From the NCBI GenBank assembly GCA_028683385.1, contig JAQUIJ010000007.1, positions 62,001-126,000 on the forward strand: DNA of 64,000 nucleotides, in the 5' to 3' direction. Position 1 is the stretch's first letter. Each line of letters begins with the position of its first letter. The notes under the pieces were generated by a model. That model saw nothing but the letters and a program-made list of their open reading frames with translations, had not been told where the DNA came from and did no database searches. Below are positions 16,664 through 26,050 of the stretch, one piece after another. The position numbers were made by a program, and so were the translations under genes. Origin of the DNA: Prolixibacteraceae bacterium. Lineage in GTDB: Bacteria > Bacteroidota > Bacteroidia > Bacteroidales > Prolixibacteraceae.

Positions 16664-18268
16664 CTATAACTGCTTGAAAAAGTCGTTTCCTTTATCATCA
16701 ACAATAATAAATGCAGGGAAGTTTTCGATACGGATTTTGCGAACGGCTTCCATTCCGAGTTCTTCCATGTCAATTACTTCGCTCGATTTGATGCTATCCT
16801 TGGCCAGAATTGCTGCTGGTCCGCCAATAGAACCGAGGTAGAATCCGCCATGTTTTTTGCAGGCATCGGTCACTTGTTGTGAGCGGTTTCCTTTGGCAAC
16901 CATCACCATCGAACCACCTTTGCTCATAAAGAAATCAACGTATGGATCCATGCGCCCGGCTGTTGTTGGTCCAAAACTTCCTGAAGCCATGCCTTTTGGT
17001 GTTTTTGCAGGTCCTGCGTAATAAACCGGATACCGTTTCAGGTATTCAGGCATTGGCTGACCGGCATCCAACATTTCTTTCAGGCGAAGGTGAGCCATGT
17101 CGCGTGCTACAATCAATGTTCCCGAAAGGTTCAGGCGCGTTTTAATCGGGTATTGCGATAATTTTTTCAATACATCTTCCATCGGTTGATCCAGGTCAAT
17201 GTCAACAGCAGGTTGCATGTGTGGAGCCATTGCCGGAAGGAAGCGTGCCGGATTCTTTTCCAATTCTTCCAGAAAAATTCCGTCTTCAGTAATTTTTGCT
17301 TTGATGTTGCGGTCGGCCGAGCAACTAACGCCAATTCCAACCGGACAAGAAGCTGCGTGACGCGGCAAACGAATCACCCGAACATCGTGAACAAAGTATT
17401 TGCCACCAAACTGAGCGCCAAGACCACATTCCTGTGCAATTTTTTCAATCTTCATTTCCCATTCCAGATCGCGGAAAGCCTGTCCACCTTCGTTTCCTTC
17501 GGTTGGCAGGTGATCCAAATAACCGGCTGATGCTTTTTTAACGGTTGCCAAATTGGCTTCAGCAGAAGTTCCGCCAACAACAACAGCCAAATGGTATGGA
17601 GGACAAGCCGAAGTACCTAAATCCATAATTTTCTCCTTAATGAATTTGGTCAGGTTTTCTTCGGTAAGCAAAGACTTGGTTTGCTGATACAAGTATGTTT
17701 TGTTGCCCGAACCACCGCCTTTGGTAATGAAAAGGAATTCGTAGGCGTTTCCTTTTTCAGCATAAATATCAATTTGGGCAGGCAGGTTTGTTCCCGTATT
17801 TTTCTCATCGGTCATGGTAAACGGCACTACTTGTGAGTAGCGCAGATTCCGTTCCTGATAGGTATTGTAAATTCCTTTCGAAAGGTATTCGGCATCATCT
17901 GCGCCGGTATAAACATTTTCACCTTTTTTACCCATCACGATGGCTGTTCCGGTATCCTGGCAAGTTGGCAATTCGCCTTCAGCAGAAACAACCTGATTCA
18001 TCAGCATGGTGTAGGCTACAAAGCGATCGTTATCAGTCGCTTCCGGATCTTTCAGGATTAATGCCAGTTTTTCGAGGTGTGCAGCACGCAGATAGAACGA
18101 AACATCGGCAAAAGCTTCTTTGGCCAGAAGTTCAAGGCCTTCAGGAGCAACTTTTAAAATTTTACGACCATCAAATTCAACAGTCGATACAAAATCTTTG
18201 GTTAAAAGGCGATACGCAGTGGTATCTTTCTTAATCGGAAATGGTTTTTGATAAGCGAATTTGGACAT
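16664..18268 (-). CDS. fumA: Fumarate hydratase, class I (two-domain, Fe-S)
   Basis: 534 residues from ATG 18266-18268 ([10 protein letters not shown]); an upstream frame extends to 18340 but lacks family similarity. It is a class I fumarase with the N-terminal alpha domain and C-terminal beta domain fused. The three [4Fe-4S] ligands are at the expected places: Cys103 (CQDTGTA), Cys222 (SACPPYH) and Cys316 (GVSCSAD), matching E. coli FumA Cys105, 224 and 318. It interconverts fumarate and malate in the TCA cycle and is oxygen-sensitive, which suits a facultative or anaerobic lifestyle. A TATATTTG box lies 70 bp upstream and a strong terminator downstream, so it is a single-gene unit. Confidence 0.95.
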   Translation of the reverse strand: MSKFAYQKPFPIKKDTTAYRLLTKDFVSTVEFDGRKILKVAPEGLELLAKEAFADVSFYLRAAHLEKLALILKDPEATDNDRFVAYTMLMNQVVSAEGELPTCQDTGTAIVMGKKGENVYTGADDAEYLSKGIYNTYQERNLRYSQVVPFTMTDEKNTGTNLPAQIDIYAEKGNAYEFLFITKGGGSGNKTYLYQQTKSLLTEENLTKFIKEKIMDLGTSACPPYHLAVVVGGTSAEANLATVKKASAGYLDHLPTEGNEGGQAFRDLEWEMKIEKIAQECGLGAQFGGKYFVHDVRVIRLPRHAASCPVGIGVSCSADRNIKAKITEDGIFLEELEKNPARFLPAMAPHMQPAVDIDLDQPMEDVLKKLSQYPIKTRLNLSGTLIVARDMAHLRLKEMLDAGQPMPEYLKRYPVYYAGPAKTPKGMASGSFGPTTAGRMDPYVDFFMSKGGSMVMVAKGNRSQQVTDACKKHGGFYLGSIGGPAAILAKDSIKSSEVIDMEELGMEAVRKIRIENFPAFIIVDDKGNDFFKQL

Positions 18269-18337
18269 TTTATAGTGTTGTAAATGAGTGATTAATAGAT
18301 TTAATTCCGTATCAAACGTAAGGGCTTGAAACGGTAA

Positions 18338-18345
18338 CAAATATA
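18338..18345 (-). promoter_or_regulatory. Candidate -7 box for fumarase
   Basis: Read on the minus strand the sequence is TATATTTG, a perfect match to the Bacteroidota -7 consensus TAnnTTTG, 70 bp upstream of the fumarase ATG. No well-spaced -33 TTTG is clear. Confidence 0.45.
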
Positions 18346-18482
18346 GTCAATCCATCAGGATTAACAGGTAAAACGTTCAAACCATTTCTATTGAAGCACG
18401 AGTTTTAACACAAAATTCAGAAGGAAATCAGGGATAAGTCAACATGAAATAATCTGCAAGAAGCAGACAATAAGAATTATTC

Positions 18483-18490
18483 TATATTTG
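18483..18490 (+). promoter_or_regulatory. Candidate -7 box for the LtaS-like/PAP2 operon
   Basis: TATATTTG matches the Bacteroidota -7 consensus, about 60 bp before the ATG at 18552. The -33 element is weak or absent. Confidence 0.42.
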
Positions 18491-18551
18491 TCTTACTGAT
18501 AAAATTGATTGTTAGGCAAAATCTTCATTCTGAAATAAATCATTAAAAATA

Positions 18552-20531
18552 ATGAGCATTAAAAATCTGAAAAATATCCTTCATCGCCGGTTTGGCGGAA
18601 TCCTTTTACTTTATCTTGTTTTCATCTCGATTTCACTGGTCAGTAGAACGGTTTTGTTGAGTATGTCGTTCAAAGATGTCAGCTTTAATCCGCTGATTAT
18701 CATCTGGTCGTATGGCGCTGGTTTGTTCATGGACACTGTTGCATTCTCGTATTTCATGATTCCCTTCGTGCTTTTCCTGATGTTTGTTTCTGACCGGTTT
18801 TTCAATTCAGCATTTCACCGGATCTTTGCATATGTGGCTTATTTTATCACCTTCTATATTCTTTTATTTAATGGTGTTTCGGAGTATTTCTTTTGGGAAG
18901 AATTTGGGGTAAGATACAACTTTATAGCTGTTGACTATCTGGTTTATACCACCGAGGTTCTTGGAAATATCAAGGAATCGTATCCACTGCCATTATTGGT
19001 TTCAGGCATACTTACAGCCGACATTATTCTCACTTATTTGGTTGTGAAAAAGAAGTTACTGGTTGAATCGTTGGCCAGTAAAAGCATCTTTAAAAGCAGG
19101 CTGAAATCTGGATTGGTTTTGATCTGTATCCCGGCATTATCGTTTATCCTGATTAAAAATACAACTGTAGAAATTACCAAAAACCGCTACAACAATGAGT
19201 TGGCTAAAAACGGAATTCATTCGTTATTTGCAGCTTTCCTAAACAGTGAACTCGATTACGATCTTTTTTATGCAGTTCATGATAATCAGGAGAATTTCAA
19301 ACAACTTCGCAGCTTGCTGAAAAGCGAAAACAGCCAGTACCTGAGTAGCGAGCCCCTTGATATAACAAGGGAAATTACCAATTCGGGCGAAGAAAAACGG
19401 TACAATGTGGTATTTATCACGGTTGAAAGTTTAAGCGCCGAGTTTCTGGGATTTAAGCGAAATAAAAAAGAAAATCCTTGGGATTTCAGTGGAAATGTGA
19501 CCAAATACAAAGGGAATGTAACTCCTTATCTGGATGCCATTGCCGATAATTCCCTGTTATTCACCAACCTTTATGCTGTTGGAACGCGCACCATATACGG
19601 ATTGGAAGCTGTAACTCTTGGGGCACCGCCCAAACCCGGACAAAGTGTAGTTAAACGTGCGAACAATGAAAATATGTTTTCGGTTGGGCAAATCTTCAAA
19701 GAACGCGGATATGATCTGAAATACATCTATGGCGGCTACGGCTATTTCGACAACATGAACTATTTTTTCTCGCACAATGGCTACCAGATTGTTGATCGAA
19801 GCGATCTGAAAGAGGACGAAATTACGTTTAAAAATGCCTGGGGTGTATGCGATCAGGATCTGTTTAACCGGACATTGAAAGAATGCGACAAGTCGTTTGC
19901 GGCGGGAAAACCATTTCTGAATCACCTGATGACCACATCGAACCATCGTCCATTTACTTATCCTGATGGAGTAATTGATATTCCATCGCATACTACCCGT
20001 GCCGGCGGAATAAAATATTGTGACTTTGCAATTGGCGAATTCATTCAAAAAGCAAGCGAAAAGCCTTGGTTTAAAAACACGATTTTTGTTATTGTTGCCG
20101 ACCATTGTGCCGGAAGCGCCGGACAGGCCGAATTGCCATTTATGGAATATCAGATTCCATTTATGATCTATAATCCGGGACTGGTTCGTCCGCAACAAAT
20201 AAGCAAACTTTGTAGTCAGATTGATGTTGCCCCAACCTTGTTAGGTGTTATGAACTGGAGTTATAAAACAAAATTCTTTGGGAAAGACATTCTGAAAATG
20301 ACTCCGGAAGAAGAACGGGCGTTTATCTCAAACTACCAGAAACTGGGTTACATCAAAAACGACCGCTTATCAATTTTAAGTCCTCAGCAAAAGATAACTC
20401 ATTATAAGATCAATGCTCAAACCGGTGAAATGAAGGTTGAAGTTACTGACCCTGAAATTGAAAACGAAGCCATTATTTATTATCAGTCGGCCAATTATGT
20501 GTATAAGAATAAACTTAACAAGTGGGATTAA
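18552..20531 (+). CDS. LtaS-family sulfatase-fold transferase
   Basis: 659 residues. Five N-terminal transmembrane helices (about residues 15-165 and 187-202) anchor a large periplasmic sulfatase-fold domain (about 283-580). Metal and catalytic residues of the lipoteichoic-acid-synthase family are visible: VVFITVESLSAEF with Glu292, the nucleophile region GTRTIYG (344-350), HLMTTSNHRPF, and VADHCAGS. Bacteroidota have no lipoteichoic acid, so the enzyme more likely transfers phosphoglycerol or a related head group to a periplasmic glycan or lipid (inference). The PAP2 phosphatase gene starts 2 bp after its stop, so the pair probably acts in one lipid pathway. Confidence 0.9.
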   Translation: MSIKNLKNILHRRFGGILLLYLVFISISLVSRTVLLSMSFKDVSFNPLIIIWSYGAGLFMDTVAFSYFMIPFVLFLMFVSDRFFNSAFHRIFAYVAYFITFYILLFNGVSEYFFWEEFGVRYNFIAVDYLVYTTEVLGNIKESYPLPLLVSGILTADIILTYLVVKKKLLVESLASKSIFKSRLKSGLVLICIPALSFILIKNTTVEITKNRYNNELAKNGIHSLFAAFLNSELDYDLFYAVHDNQENFKQLRSLLKSENSQYLSSEPLDITREITNSGEEKRYNVVFITVESLSAEFLGFKRNKKENPWDFSGNVTKYKGNVTPYLDAIADNSLLFTNLYAVGTRTIYGLEAVTLGAPPKPGQSVVKRANNENMFSVGQIFKERGYDLKYIYGGYGYFDNMNYFFSHNGYQIVDRSDLKEDEITFKNAWGVCDQDLFNRTLKECDKSFAAGKPFLNHLMTTSNHRPFTYPDGVIDIPSHTTRAGGIKYCDFAIGEFIQKASEKPWFKNTIFVIVADHCAGSAGQAELPFMEYQIPFMIYNPGLVRPQQISKLCSQIDVAPTLLGVMNWSYKTKFFGKDILKMTPEEERAFISNYQKLGYIKNDRLSILSPQQKITHYKINAQTGEMKVEVTDPEIENEAIIYYQSANYVYKNKLNKWD

Positions 20532-20533
20532 TT

Positions 20534-21592
20534 ATGGTAGTCCAAATTATACTCTTTAGGGCATTCAAATATTTTATAGTTTCCATTTTTGTTTTTTTTC
20601 TTGCTACAAGAGTTAAGGCCGAATCAAAGAAAGATACCCTTGTAAATGTGGCATGGCGCGACACATTGAAGATTCGAAAGGCTCAGATTTTTAATACGGA
20701 AGAGGCTGAAATGTTGTATTTTAGACCTAAGCCATTTCAGTTTGCACTAAATGTTCCATCTGACATTTATACGATGGGCAAAACAGCTTTCTCGAAGAAA
20801 AACTTGCCTAAACTTGGAATTATCCTGGCCGGATCGGCACTACTTGTACTCGTCGATCAGCCAATTACCGATGCAGCCAAACAATTTGGTCGGTACATTA
20901 ATCTTAATCCGGCAAGAGCATCAAAAACACTGATTGAATTCAATATTGGCGGTTTTCATGTGAATGCGATGGAAATTCCGGACAATGCCAACTCTGCCAT
21001 TTATTATTTAGGCGAAGGTTGGGCCAGTATGTTTGTTGCAGGTGGATTGTATAGTTATGGACTTGTTGCCAACGATTACCGTGCCCTTCAAACCACTTCT
21101 CAGATTGCCGAAGGTATATTTGCACTGGGATTAACCACTCAATTCCTGAAACGGATAACAGGAAGACAAAGCCCGTTCAGGGCGATGGAATCAGAAAATC
21201 CTGTTCCTGGCGGCGACTGGCATCCTTTTCCGAAACCAGGCAAATACCAAAAAAGTGTATCGAATTACGATGCGTTTCCTTCAGGTCATTTAGCCACTGC
21301 AATGGCTACCATTACAATTCTTGCCAGCAATTATCCCGATAACAAATACATTAAGCCAGTTGGGTACTCACTGATGGGATTGCTTGGCTACGCTATGCTT
21401 AATAATGGAGTTCACTGGATGAGTGATTATCCGCTGGCCATTGCTATTGGATACACTTGTGGTAAGATTGTATCGTCGCGAGGCCATCAGGTGATTCCGA
21501 AAATAGGGCACGATAAAGGAGCTACCTCAGCTTTATTGCCTGCCTATTTGGGAGCTGGAAGTCTTGGATTAAGTTACCGGGCCACATTTTAA
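20534..21592 (+). CDS. PAP2-family phosphatase
   Basis: About 352 residues from ATG 20534. An N-terminal signal or anchor (FIVSIFVFFLATRVKA) leads to a membrane-associated acid phosphatase domain. Its three motifs are KRITGRQSP (motif 1), PSGHLATA with the catalytic His (motif 2) and GVHWMSDYPLA (motif 3, His and Asp). Motif 1 has Gln-Ser-Pro where most members have Arg-Pro. It may dephosphorylate lipid or undecaprenyl phosphates in the envelope. The start is 2 bp after the LtaS-like stop, indicating translational coupling and a joint pathway. Confidence 0.9.
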   Translation: MVVQIILFRAFKYFIVSIFVFFLATRVKAESKKDTLVNVAWRDTLKIRKAQIFNTEEAEMLYFRPKPFQFALNVPSDIYTMGKTAFSKKNLPKLGIILAGSALLVLVDQPITDAAKQFGRYINLNPARASKTLIEFNIGGFHVNAMEIPDNANSAIYYLGEGWASMFVAGGLYSYGLVANDYRALQTTSQIAEGIFALGLTTQFLKRITGRQSPFRAMESENPVPGGDWHPFPKPGKYQKSVSNYDAFPSGHLATAMATITILASNYPDNKYIKPVGYSLMGLLGYAMLNNGVHWMSDYPLAIAIGYTCGKIVSSRGHQVIPKIGHDKGATSALLPAYLGAGSLGLSYRATF

Positions 21593-21611
21593 AAATTAGT
21601 ATATCAAGAAT

Positions 21612-22307
21612 ATGGAAATAGCTATTGTAGGTGATTTTCGTAATTCGAAAACTCAATTGGCAATTGCTGATTCGATAGAACATTCGAATAGGCATCTTGG
21701 CGTAAATACCAAGTATCGTTGGATTGATACGACTACCCTTGATACGGATTGTTACGCCGAAATACTGCAAAATACAAATGGGATCTGGAGTGCGACCGGT
21801 TGTCCATTTAAAAGTATGAATGGCTCGCTAAATGCCATTCGGTATGCACGCGAGAACCAAATTCCGCATATTGGTACGTGCAGTGGATTTCAACATACCA
21901 TCATTGAATATGCGCGGAATGTATTGGGTTATCAAAATGCCCAACATGCCGAATATACCAATAATGCCGATAATTTGTTTATCGACCTGATGGCTTGTTC
22001 GCTAAAAGGTACGCGTGGAAAAGTAGATATTATGGAGCATACCGCGGCAAGTAAAATCTATGGCACCAGTAACATCGAAGTTGATTATTATTGCAGTTAC
22101 GGAATCAATGAGGCTTATCGGCCATTGATTTTAAGCGGTGATTTGATTGTTAGTGGAATGGACGTCAATCGTACCATTCGTATGATGGAGTTAAATAATC
22201 ATCCATTTTTCATTATTACCGCATTTGTTCCTCAAATGGATTCAAGCTTTGATAATCCCAATCCGCTTATTACTGAATACATTAGAAAAGTAAATAAAAT
22301 CCTTTGA
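21612..22307 (+). CDS. CTP-synthase-C-terminus-like amidotransferase lacking His/Glu
   Basis: 231 residues resembling only the class I glutamine amidotransferase domain of CTP synthase. The nucleophile elbow GTCSGFQ (Cys90) is present. In CTP synthase the motif HPFFVATQFHPE supplies the catalytic His and Glu; here the equivalent stretch is HPFF (197-200) followed by AFVPQ (204-208), so His becomes Val206 and Glu becomes Gln208. The normal Cys-His-Glu triad is therefore broken. Databases carry a related group labelled CTP synthase C-terminal region-related (seleno)protein; membership is my recollection. Hydrolysis of glutamine is doubtful. It follows the PAP2 gene by 19 bp. Confidence 0.82.
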   Translation: MEIAIVGDFRNSKTQLAIADSIEHSNRHLGVNTKYRWIDTTTLDTDCYAEILQNTNGIWSATGCPFKSMNGSLNAIRYARENQIPHIGTCSGFQHTIIEYARNVLGYQNAQHAEYTNNADNLFIDLMACSLKGTRGKVDIMEHTAASKIYGTSNIEVDYYCSYGINEAYRPLILSGDLIVSGMDVNRTIRMMELNNHPFFIITAFVPQMDSSFDNPNPLITEYIRKVNKIL

Positions 22308-22444
22308 TAAAGGTATTTTAGCAATTAAACTAAGACTAGGCGAAAATTTATCATTAAAGATGAAATTGCTCATTGCCAATAGTTTGAAGCAAACTCCGAA
22401 AGAAAAGTTGAAACATTAGTCAAAGGGAAGGATTATCCGAATGA

Positions 22445-23500
22445 CTAATGACTTTTTCCTGCTTTATCCTTCTCCGGAAACAAGGCCGAAAGAACAACAC
22501 TCAGGACTAGAGTGGCTGCAATAAAATAGAGTGAATACGATGATTTAAAACCAATCTCATCAAGCCAGTTGTGAGCGAGCAATTTTACTCCTACAAAAAT
22601 CAGCAAGATACTCACTCCAATATTCAGGAACCTGAATTTATCGATCATATTTGCCAACAGGAAGAATAGGGAGCGAAGACCAATGATCGCAAAGATATTC
22701 GAAAAGAATACTACAAATGGATCAAGAGAGACCGAAAATACGGCTGGAATAGAGTCAAGTGCAAAAATAACATCGGTAAACTCAACTAAAACCAGAACCA
22801 GCGTCAGGGGCGTGAAAAATACCTTTCCATGATAATTCAGGGCAAACCGGTCACCGTGGTATTCCTTCAGAATATTCAGGTATTTTGACAAAAATCTGAC
22901 AATAAAAGAGTCATGAGGGTCGCTTTGGTGATCATCTTTTTTTACCAGAATTTTGATGCCCTGAAATACCAGAAACGCTCCAAAAACATAGAGTATCCAC
23001 GAGAATTTATGAATGAGCGCAGCTCCGGCAAAAATGAAAATAAATCTTAAAATGATGGCGCCCAGTACGCCCCAAAACAAAACTGTTTTATAGTTTTTTT
23101 GCGGAACTGAAAATCCCTGAAGGATAAGCAGTATTACAAAAACATTATCGATAGAAAGCGTTTGTTCGATAAAGTAACCAGCTAGATAACTCATCGACAT
23201 GTTGTCGCGATATTCAGCAACCATACCTTCAAAATCAGTCGAACTGAATTTGATACCTGGGGCATATTTGCTGATAACCTCCGATAATTCGGCGGGTGTT
23301 TCTATGCCATGAAGCATGTGTCCATAAAATTTCAGGAACGCATAAAATCCCATTGAAAGAACGAACCAAACGCTTGACCAGATCAAGGCTTCCTTGGTGG
23401 ACACAATGTGCGAGTTTCGTCCAACAACCAACAAATCAATCATTAACACAAAAATGATCAATACAAGAAAACCTCCCATCAATAATACTTCTGTCGGCAT
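22445..23500 (-). CDS. TerC-family membrane protein
   Basis: 351 residues with nine or so transmembrane helices. The TerC/Alx signature is clear: FIEQTLSIDNVFVI and VLVLVEFTDVIFALDSIPA, with acidic residues in the membrane that bind metal. Members export manganese (Alx) or support tellurite resistance and secreted metalloenzyme maturation. The DUF502 gene lies immediately upstream with 1 bp between them, so the two are co-transcribed. The C-terminal end is basic and cytosolic. Metal export is the most likely role; specificity is not shown. Confidence 0.92.
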   Translation of the reverse strand: MPTEVLLMGGFLVLIIFVLMIDLLVVGRNSHIVSTKEALIWSSVWFVLSMGFYAFLKFYGHMLHGIETPAELSEVISKYAPGIKFSSTDFEGMVAEYRDNMSMSYLAGYFIEQTLSIDNVFVILLILQGFSVPQKNYKTVLFWGVLGAIILRFIFIFAGAALIHKFSWILYVFGAFLVFQGIKILVKKDDHQSDPHDSFIVRFLSKYLNILKEYHGDRFALNYHGKVFFTPLTLVLVLVEFTDVIFALDSIPAVFSVSLDPFVVFFSNIFAIIGLRSLFFLLANMIDKFRFLNIGVSILLIFVGVKLLAHNWLDEIGFKSSYSLYFIAATLVLSVVLSALFPEKDKAGKSH

Positions 23501-23501
23501 A

Positions 23502-24071
23502 TCAATTAATTTTAGTCACACCACCCGAAACCACAAATTTCATTACTTCCGAAGGGCTCAAATCAACATGTATCACCGAACTTTCGGGAACCATCATCAT
23601 TTCGCCATTAATGCTGTATGAAAATGGAAAATAAACAGCAACCATGCCGTCCATTCCAAATTCATTCAATTTTTTTTCAGTAATAAACCCTATCTTCCAT
23701 AAATTGTTTTCCTTGTCCATACAAACCCTGACAGGTACAGTGAATTTCTTTTCTTTCCCAACAAATGCCGTAAATAAATCATTAATCGAAGAATAGATAA
23801 CATTCAATAACGGTAGGCGTTTTAGAAGCCTGCGGGTAAACCAGGTAAATGGTTTTACGATGATGGTTTGTCCGATTAACCCGAGAAGCGTCAGTGAAAC
23901 AAACAACACAACAATTCCAATTCCCGGAATATCAAGCTTATAATGCTCTTTTAATGGGTCGCCAATCAATCGGTCGGCATAGTTAAACATCAGATAAACA
24001 CTATAAAGCGTCACTGCTAAAGGTCCCAAAAGCAATAGTCCCTGAAGAAAGTATGTAAATAGTCGTTTCAT
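23502..24071 (-). CDS. DUF502 family membrane protein
   Basis: 189 residues with two transmembrane helices near the start (about 8-30 and 50-72, GIGIVVLFVSLTLLGLIGQTI) and a C-terminal soluble domain with VAVYFPFSYSINGEMMMVPES and the end EVMKFVVSGGV. This is the DUF502 fold, found widely and sometimes linked to membrane-lipid or trafficking functions in plants (LIKE COV). It is co-transcribed with terC. Biochemical role unknown. Confidence 0.88.
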   Translation of the reverse strand: MKRLFTYFLQGLLLLGPLAVTLYSVYLMFNYADRLIGDPLKEHYKLDIPGIGIVVLFVSLTLLGLIGQTIIVKPFTWFTRRLLKRLPLLNVIYSSINDLFTAFVGKEKKFTVPVRVCMDKENNLWKIGFITEKKLNEFGMDGMVAVYFPFSYSINGEMMMVPESSVIHVDLSPSEVMKFVVSGGVTKIN

Positions 24072-24267
24072 CTTTTTTTTGCGAAAGATACAACATTTAC
24101 CCGTTTCTATGAGATATGAGTTTTCAGGCCATCTTATTAAATTGTTGATCTTTTAATAAACAATCCAGACATCTGAGTTGTATATGCTTTGACACTGGGT
24201 GATAAAACAGATGGTGTTTGCACCAGTGGCGAACGAACAAGATAAAAGCAAACGAAAAAGCACTCCA

Positions 24268-24636
24268 ATGAAATTCAATGAACTTACTGAATATGAAAGC
24301 TATGTAATTGAAGGTAAAGGAACGGAAAGACCTTTTACTGGAATTTATTATCAAAACACTGACGCCGGAACGTATTTATGCAAGAAATGCAATGCCCCAC
24401 TTTATCGCTCGGCTGATAAGTTTGATGCCCATTGTGGATGGCCAAGTTTTGACGATGAAATTAAAGGAGCAGTAAAACGAACAACTGATGCTGATGGACG
24501 AAGGACTGAAATTACCTGTGCTCAATGTTGCGCTCATTTAGGCCACGTTTTTGTTGGCGAAGGATTTACTTCAAAAAATACCCGCCATTGTGTAAACTCA
24601 GTTTCGCTCAATTTTCTTCCTGAAACACAGAAATAA
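24268..24636 (+). CDS. msrB: Peptide-methionine (R)-S-oxide reductase MsrB
   Basis: About 122 residues from ATG 24268 (MKFNELTEYE); a GTG at 24199 would add 23 residues not typical of the family. It reduces the R isomer of methionine sulphoxide in proteins. Zinc-binding pairs CKKC and CAQC are present, and the catalytic Cys is in NTRHCVNSVSL. HCGWPSF and GHVF(V) are standard MsrB signatures. The domain is complete. No MsrA partner is nearby. The start choice is moderately certain; the function is secure. Confidence 0.93.
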   Translation: MKFNELTEYESYVIEGKGTERPFTGIYYQNTDAGTYLCKKCNAPLYRSADKFDAHCGWPSFDDEIKGAVKRTTDADGRRTEITCAQCCAHLGHVFVGEGFTSKNTRHCVNSVSLNFLPETQK

Positions 24637-24723
24637 CAAACAAGCCAGTCAATTTCATGATTGATTCAAGTAATTGACTGGCTTATACTTTTATGAGTTT
24701 ACTGAAAGTAACCGTTTATTTCC

Positions 24724-25293
24724 TTAATCGACTTTTGCTTTAACCAATTCCAATCCGTCGATGTAATAAACCGGGACATAACCTTCTTTACTTTCTGCAA
24801 GTTTTTGATTCATGACTTCAAGTTTTTTTGCCTGATTAATGCTATCGTGGTTTCCACCGTCAACCGAATGCAAGGCAGGTGCATCATGCCCCAAAGCATG
24901 GTTTTTATTGGCCGATTCACCGGTAGCCGCAGACTTTTCCATTTCAGCCAGATCGCTTTCGTCAAGCTGAACTTCCTGAAGTGTACCGCGAACCAGGATG
25001 TCGCTTCCCATTTGTTCCTGAGTAAATGAGCCAATTCTACCAGCTTCAATCCGAACGCTGACATCCTCGGTACTTCCCATAATAAAGCAACGGGCTCCAG
25101 CCTCTTTACAAACGTGCGTTACGGTGCCTTTTACCAAAACTTCCTTTCCAACAAGGTCTTTTCCTTGAGCCTGAAGTTCATCAACAGTCAAAACCGTTAA
25201 TTCGGCTGATTTTTCGTCTTTTTTCTGTTTGGTCTGATTGGTGCATGAGAAAAGCACAACCAAACTTAAAAGTACTCCTAATGTTCTTTTCAT
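24724..25293 (-). CDS. OB-fold lipoprotein
   Basis: 189 residues from ATG 25291-25293. The lipobox LVVLFSC gives lipidated Cys17. The next segment, GKEVLVKGTVTHVCKEAGARCFI and DVSVRIEAG, has the strands and Cys pair of a tRNA_anti/OB-like or DUF4920-type periplasmic domain. A His/Asp-rich central linker (residues about 135-155, NHALGHDAPALHSVDGGNHD) might bind metal. The gene begins 20 bp past the stop of the PepSY-helix gene upstream, so the pair forms an operon. A role in envelope metal or haem handling is only a suggestion. Confidence 0.7.
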   Translation of the reverse strand: MKRTLGVLLSLVVLFSCTNQTKQKKDEKSAELTVLTVDELQAQGKDLVGKEVLVKGTVTHVCKEAGARCFIMGSTEDVSVRIEAGRIGSFTQEQMGSDILVRGTLQEVQLDESDLAEMEKSAATGESANKNHALGHDAPALHSVDGGNHDSINQAKKLEVMNQKLAESKEGYVPVYYIDGLELVKAKVD

Positions 25294-25313
25294 AGTAGAT
25301 TTATTTAGTATGT

Positions 25314-25919
25314 TCAGTTTAAATAAAAGAAGATAATCACCAGCGGAATAACAATCCCAAGAGAAGTGAGCCAAAGTCCCCTGCCCTTTATTCCGTACTT
25401 TCCTTTCAGTAAAAATAATCCTGAAATGGCTACAAACAAAAGGAATACAGCCATAGCATCTGAAATCCAGATCCAAATCCTGTCGGTTTGAGCTAAATGA
25501 ATTCGGTTAATTTGAAACCAAAACGGCCGTTTCTTCAACAATTCAAGCTCGGCTGTTCCTTCCAAAGGTGTATAAATCACGGTGCCCTCTTCAACAAATA
25601 TCTTGATGGTGGCATCTTTTGTAATGAAATGCTTCTTGTAAACCAGTCGATTATTGAATTTCCCAAGTAACGAGTTAATCTCAGTTTTCGAATATTCCAT
25701 TTGGTCAGTTGCCGGAACTGTGACATCTTCAGTAACCAGCGAGTAGTGTGGATTCCAGTCTTGCCGGTGATTCATCGCAATGCCCGAAACGGTATAAATA
25801 AAGGTGATACCCACCACCAGATAACCAAAATCGCGGTGAAGCGACCTTAATGTTTTACGAATATTCATTGAAGCATAATTTTGTTTTTTCCCTGAAGCCA
25901 TGGAATCTAATGAAAGCAT
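25314..25919 (-). CDS. PepSY-associated transmembrane helix protein
   Basis: About 201 residues; ATGs at 25919, 25901 and 25868 are possible starts, and a GGGAGG lies just before the first. A membrane helix GYLVVGITFIYTVSGIAMNH is preceded by SLHRDFG, and two C-terminal helices follow INRIHLAQTDRIWIWISDAM. The PepSY_TM family uses conserved His residues (SLHRD, MNHRQ, RIHLA) that in relatives coordinate haem and pass electrons to siderophore-bound iron. Its partner OB-fold lipoprotein gene follows. Electron transfer in the envelope is plausible, not shown. Confidence 0.85.
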   Translation of the reverse strand: MLSLDSMASGKKQNYASMNIRKTLRSLHRDFGYLVVGITFIYTVSGIAMNHRQDWNPHYSLVTEDVTVPATDQMEYSKTEINSLLGKFNNRLVYKKHFITKDATIKIFVEEGTVIYTPLEGTAELELLKKRPFWFQINRIHLAQTDRIWIWISDAMAVFLLFVAISGLFLLKGKYGIKGRGLWLTSLGIVIPLVIIFFYLN

Positions 25920-26050
25920 TCATCCTCCCGATTCTATTTCTCTGGAGCACAATACTTCAAAATAAAGTTAATTTAACTTAAGAAACAAGGCTTTAAATTA
26001 GTCTTTTGTGAAAAAACGGAGCGTAGGCGAATTCTGATTGATCGAAATAA

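Noticed and set aside
19557-20198. 213-codon minus-strand frame inside the LtaS-like gene
   Set aside because: Antisense shadow of a conserved coding region.
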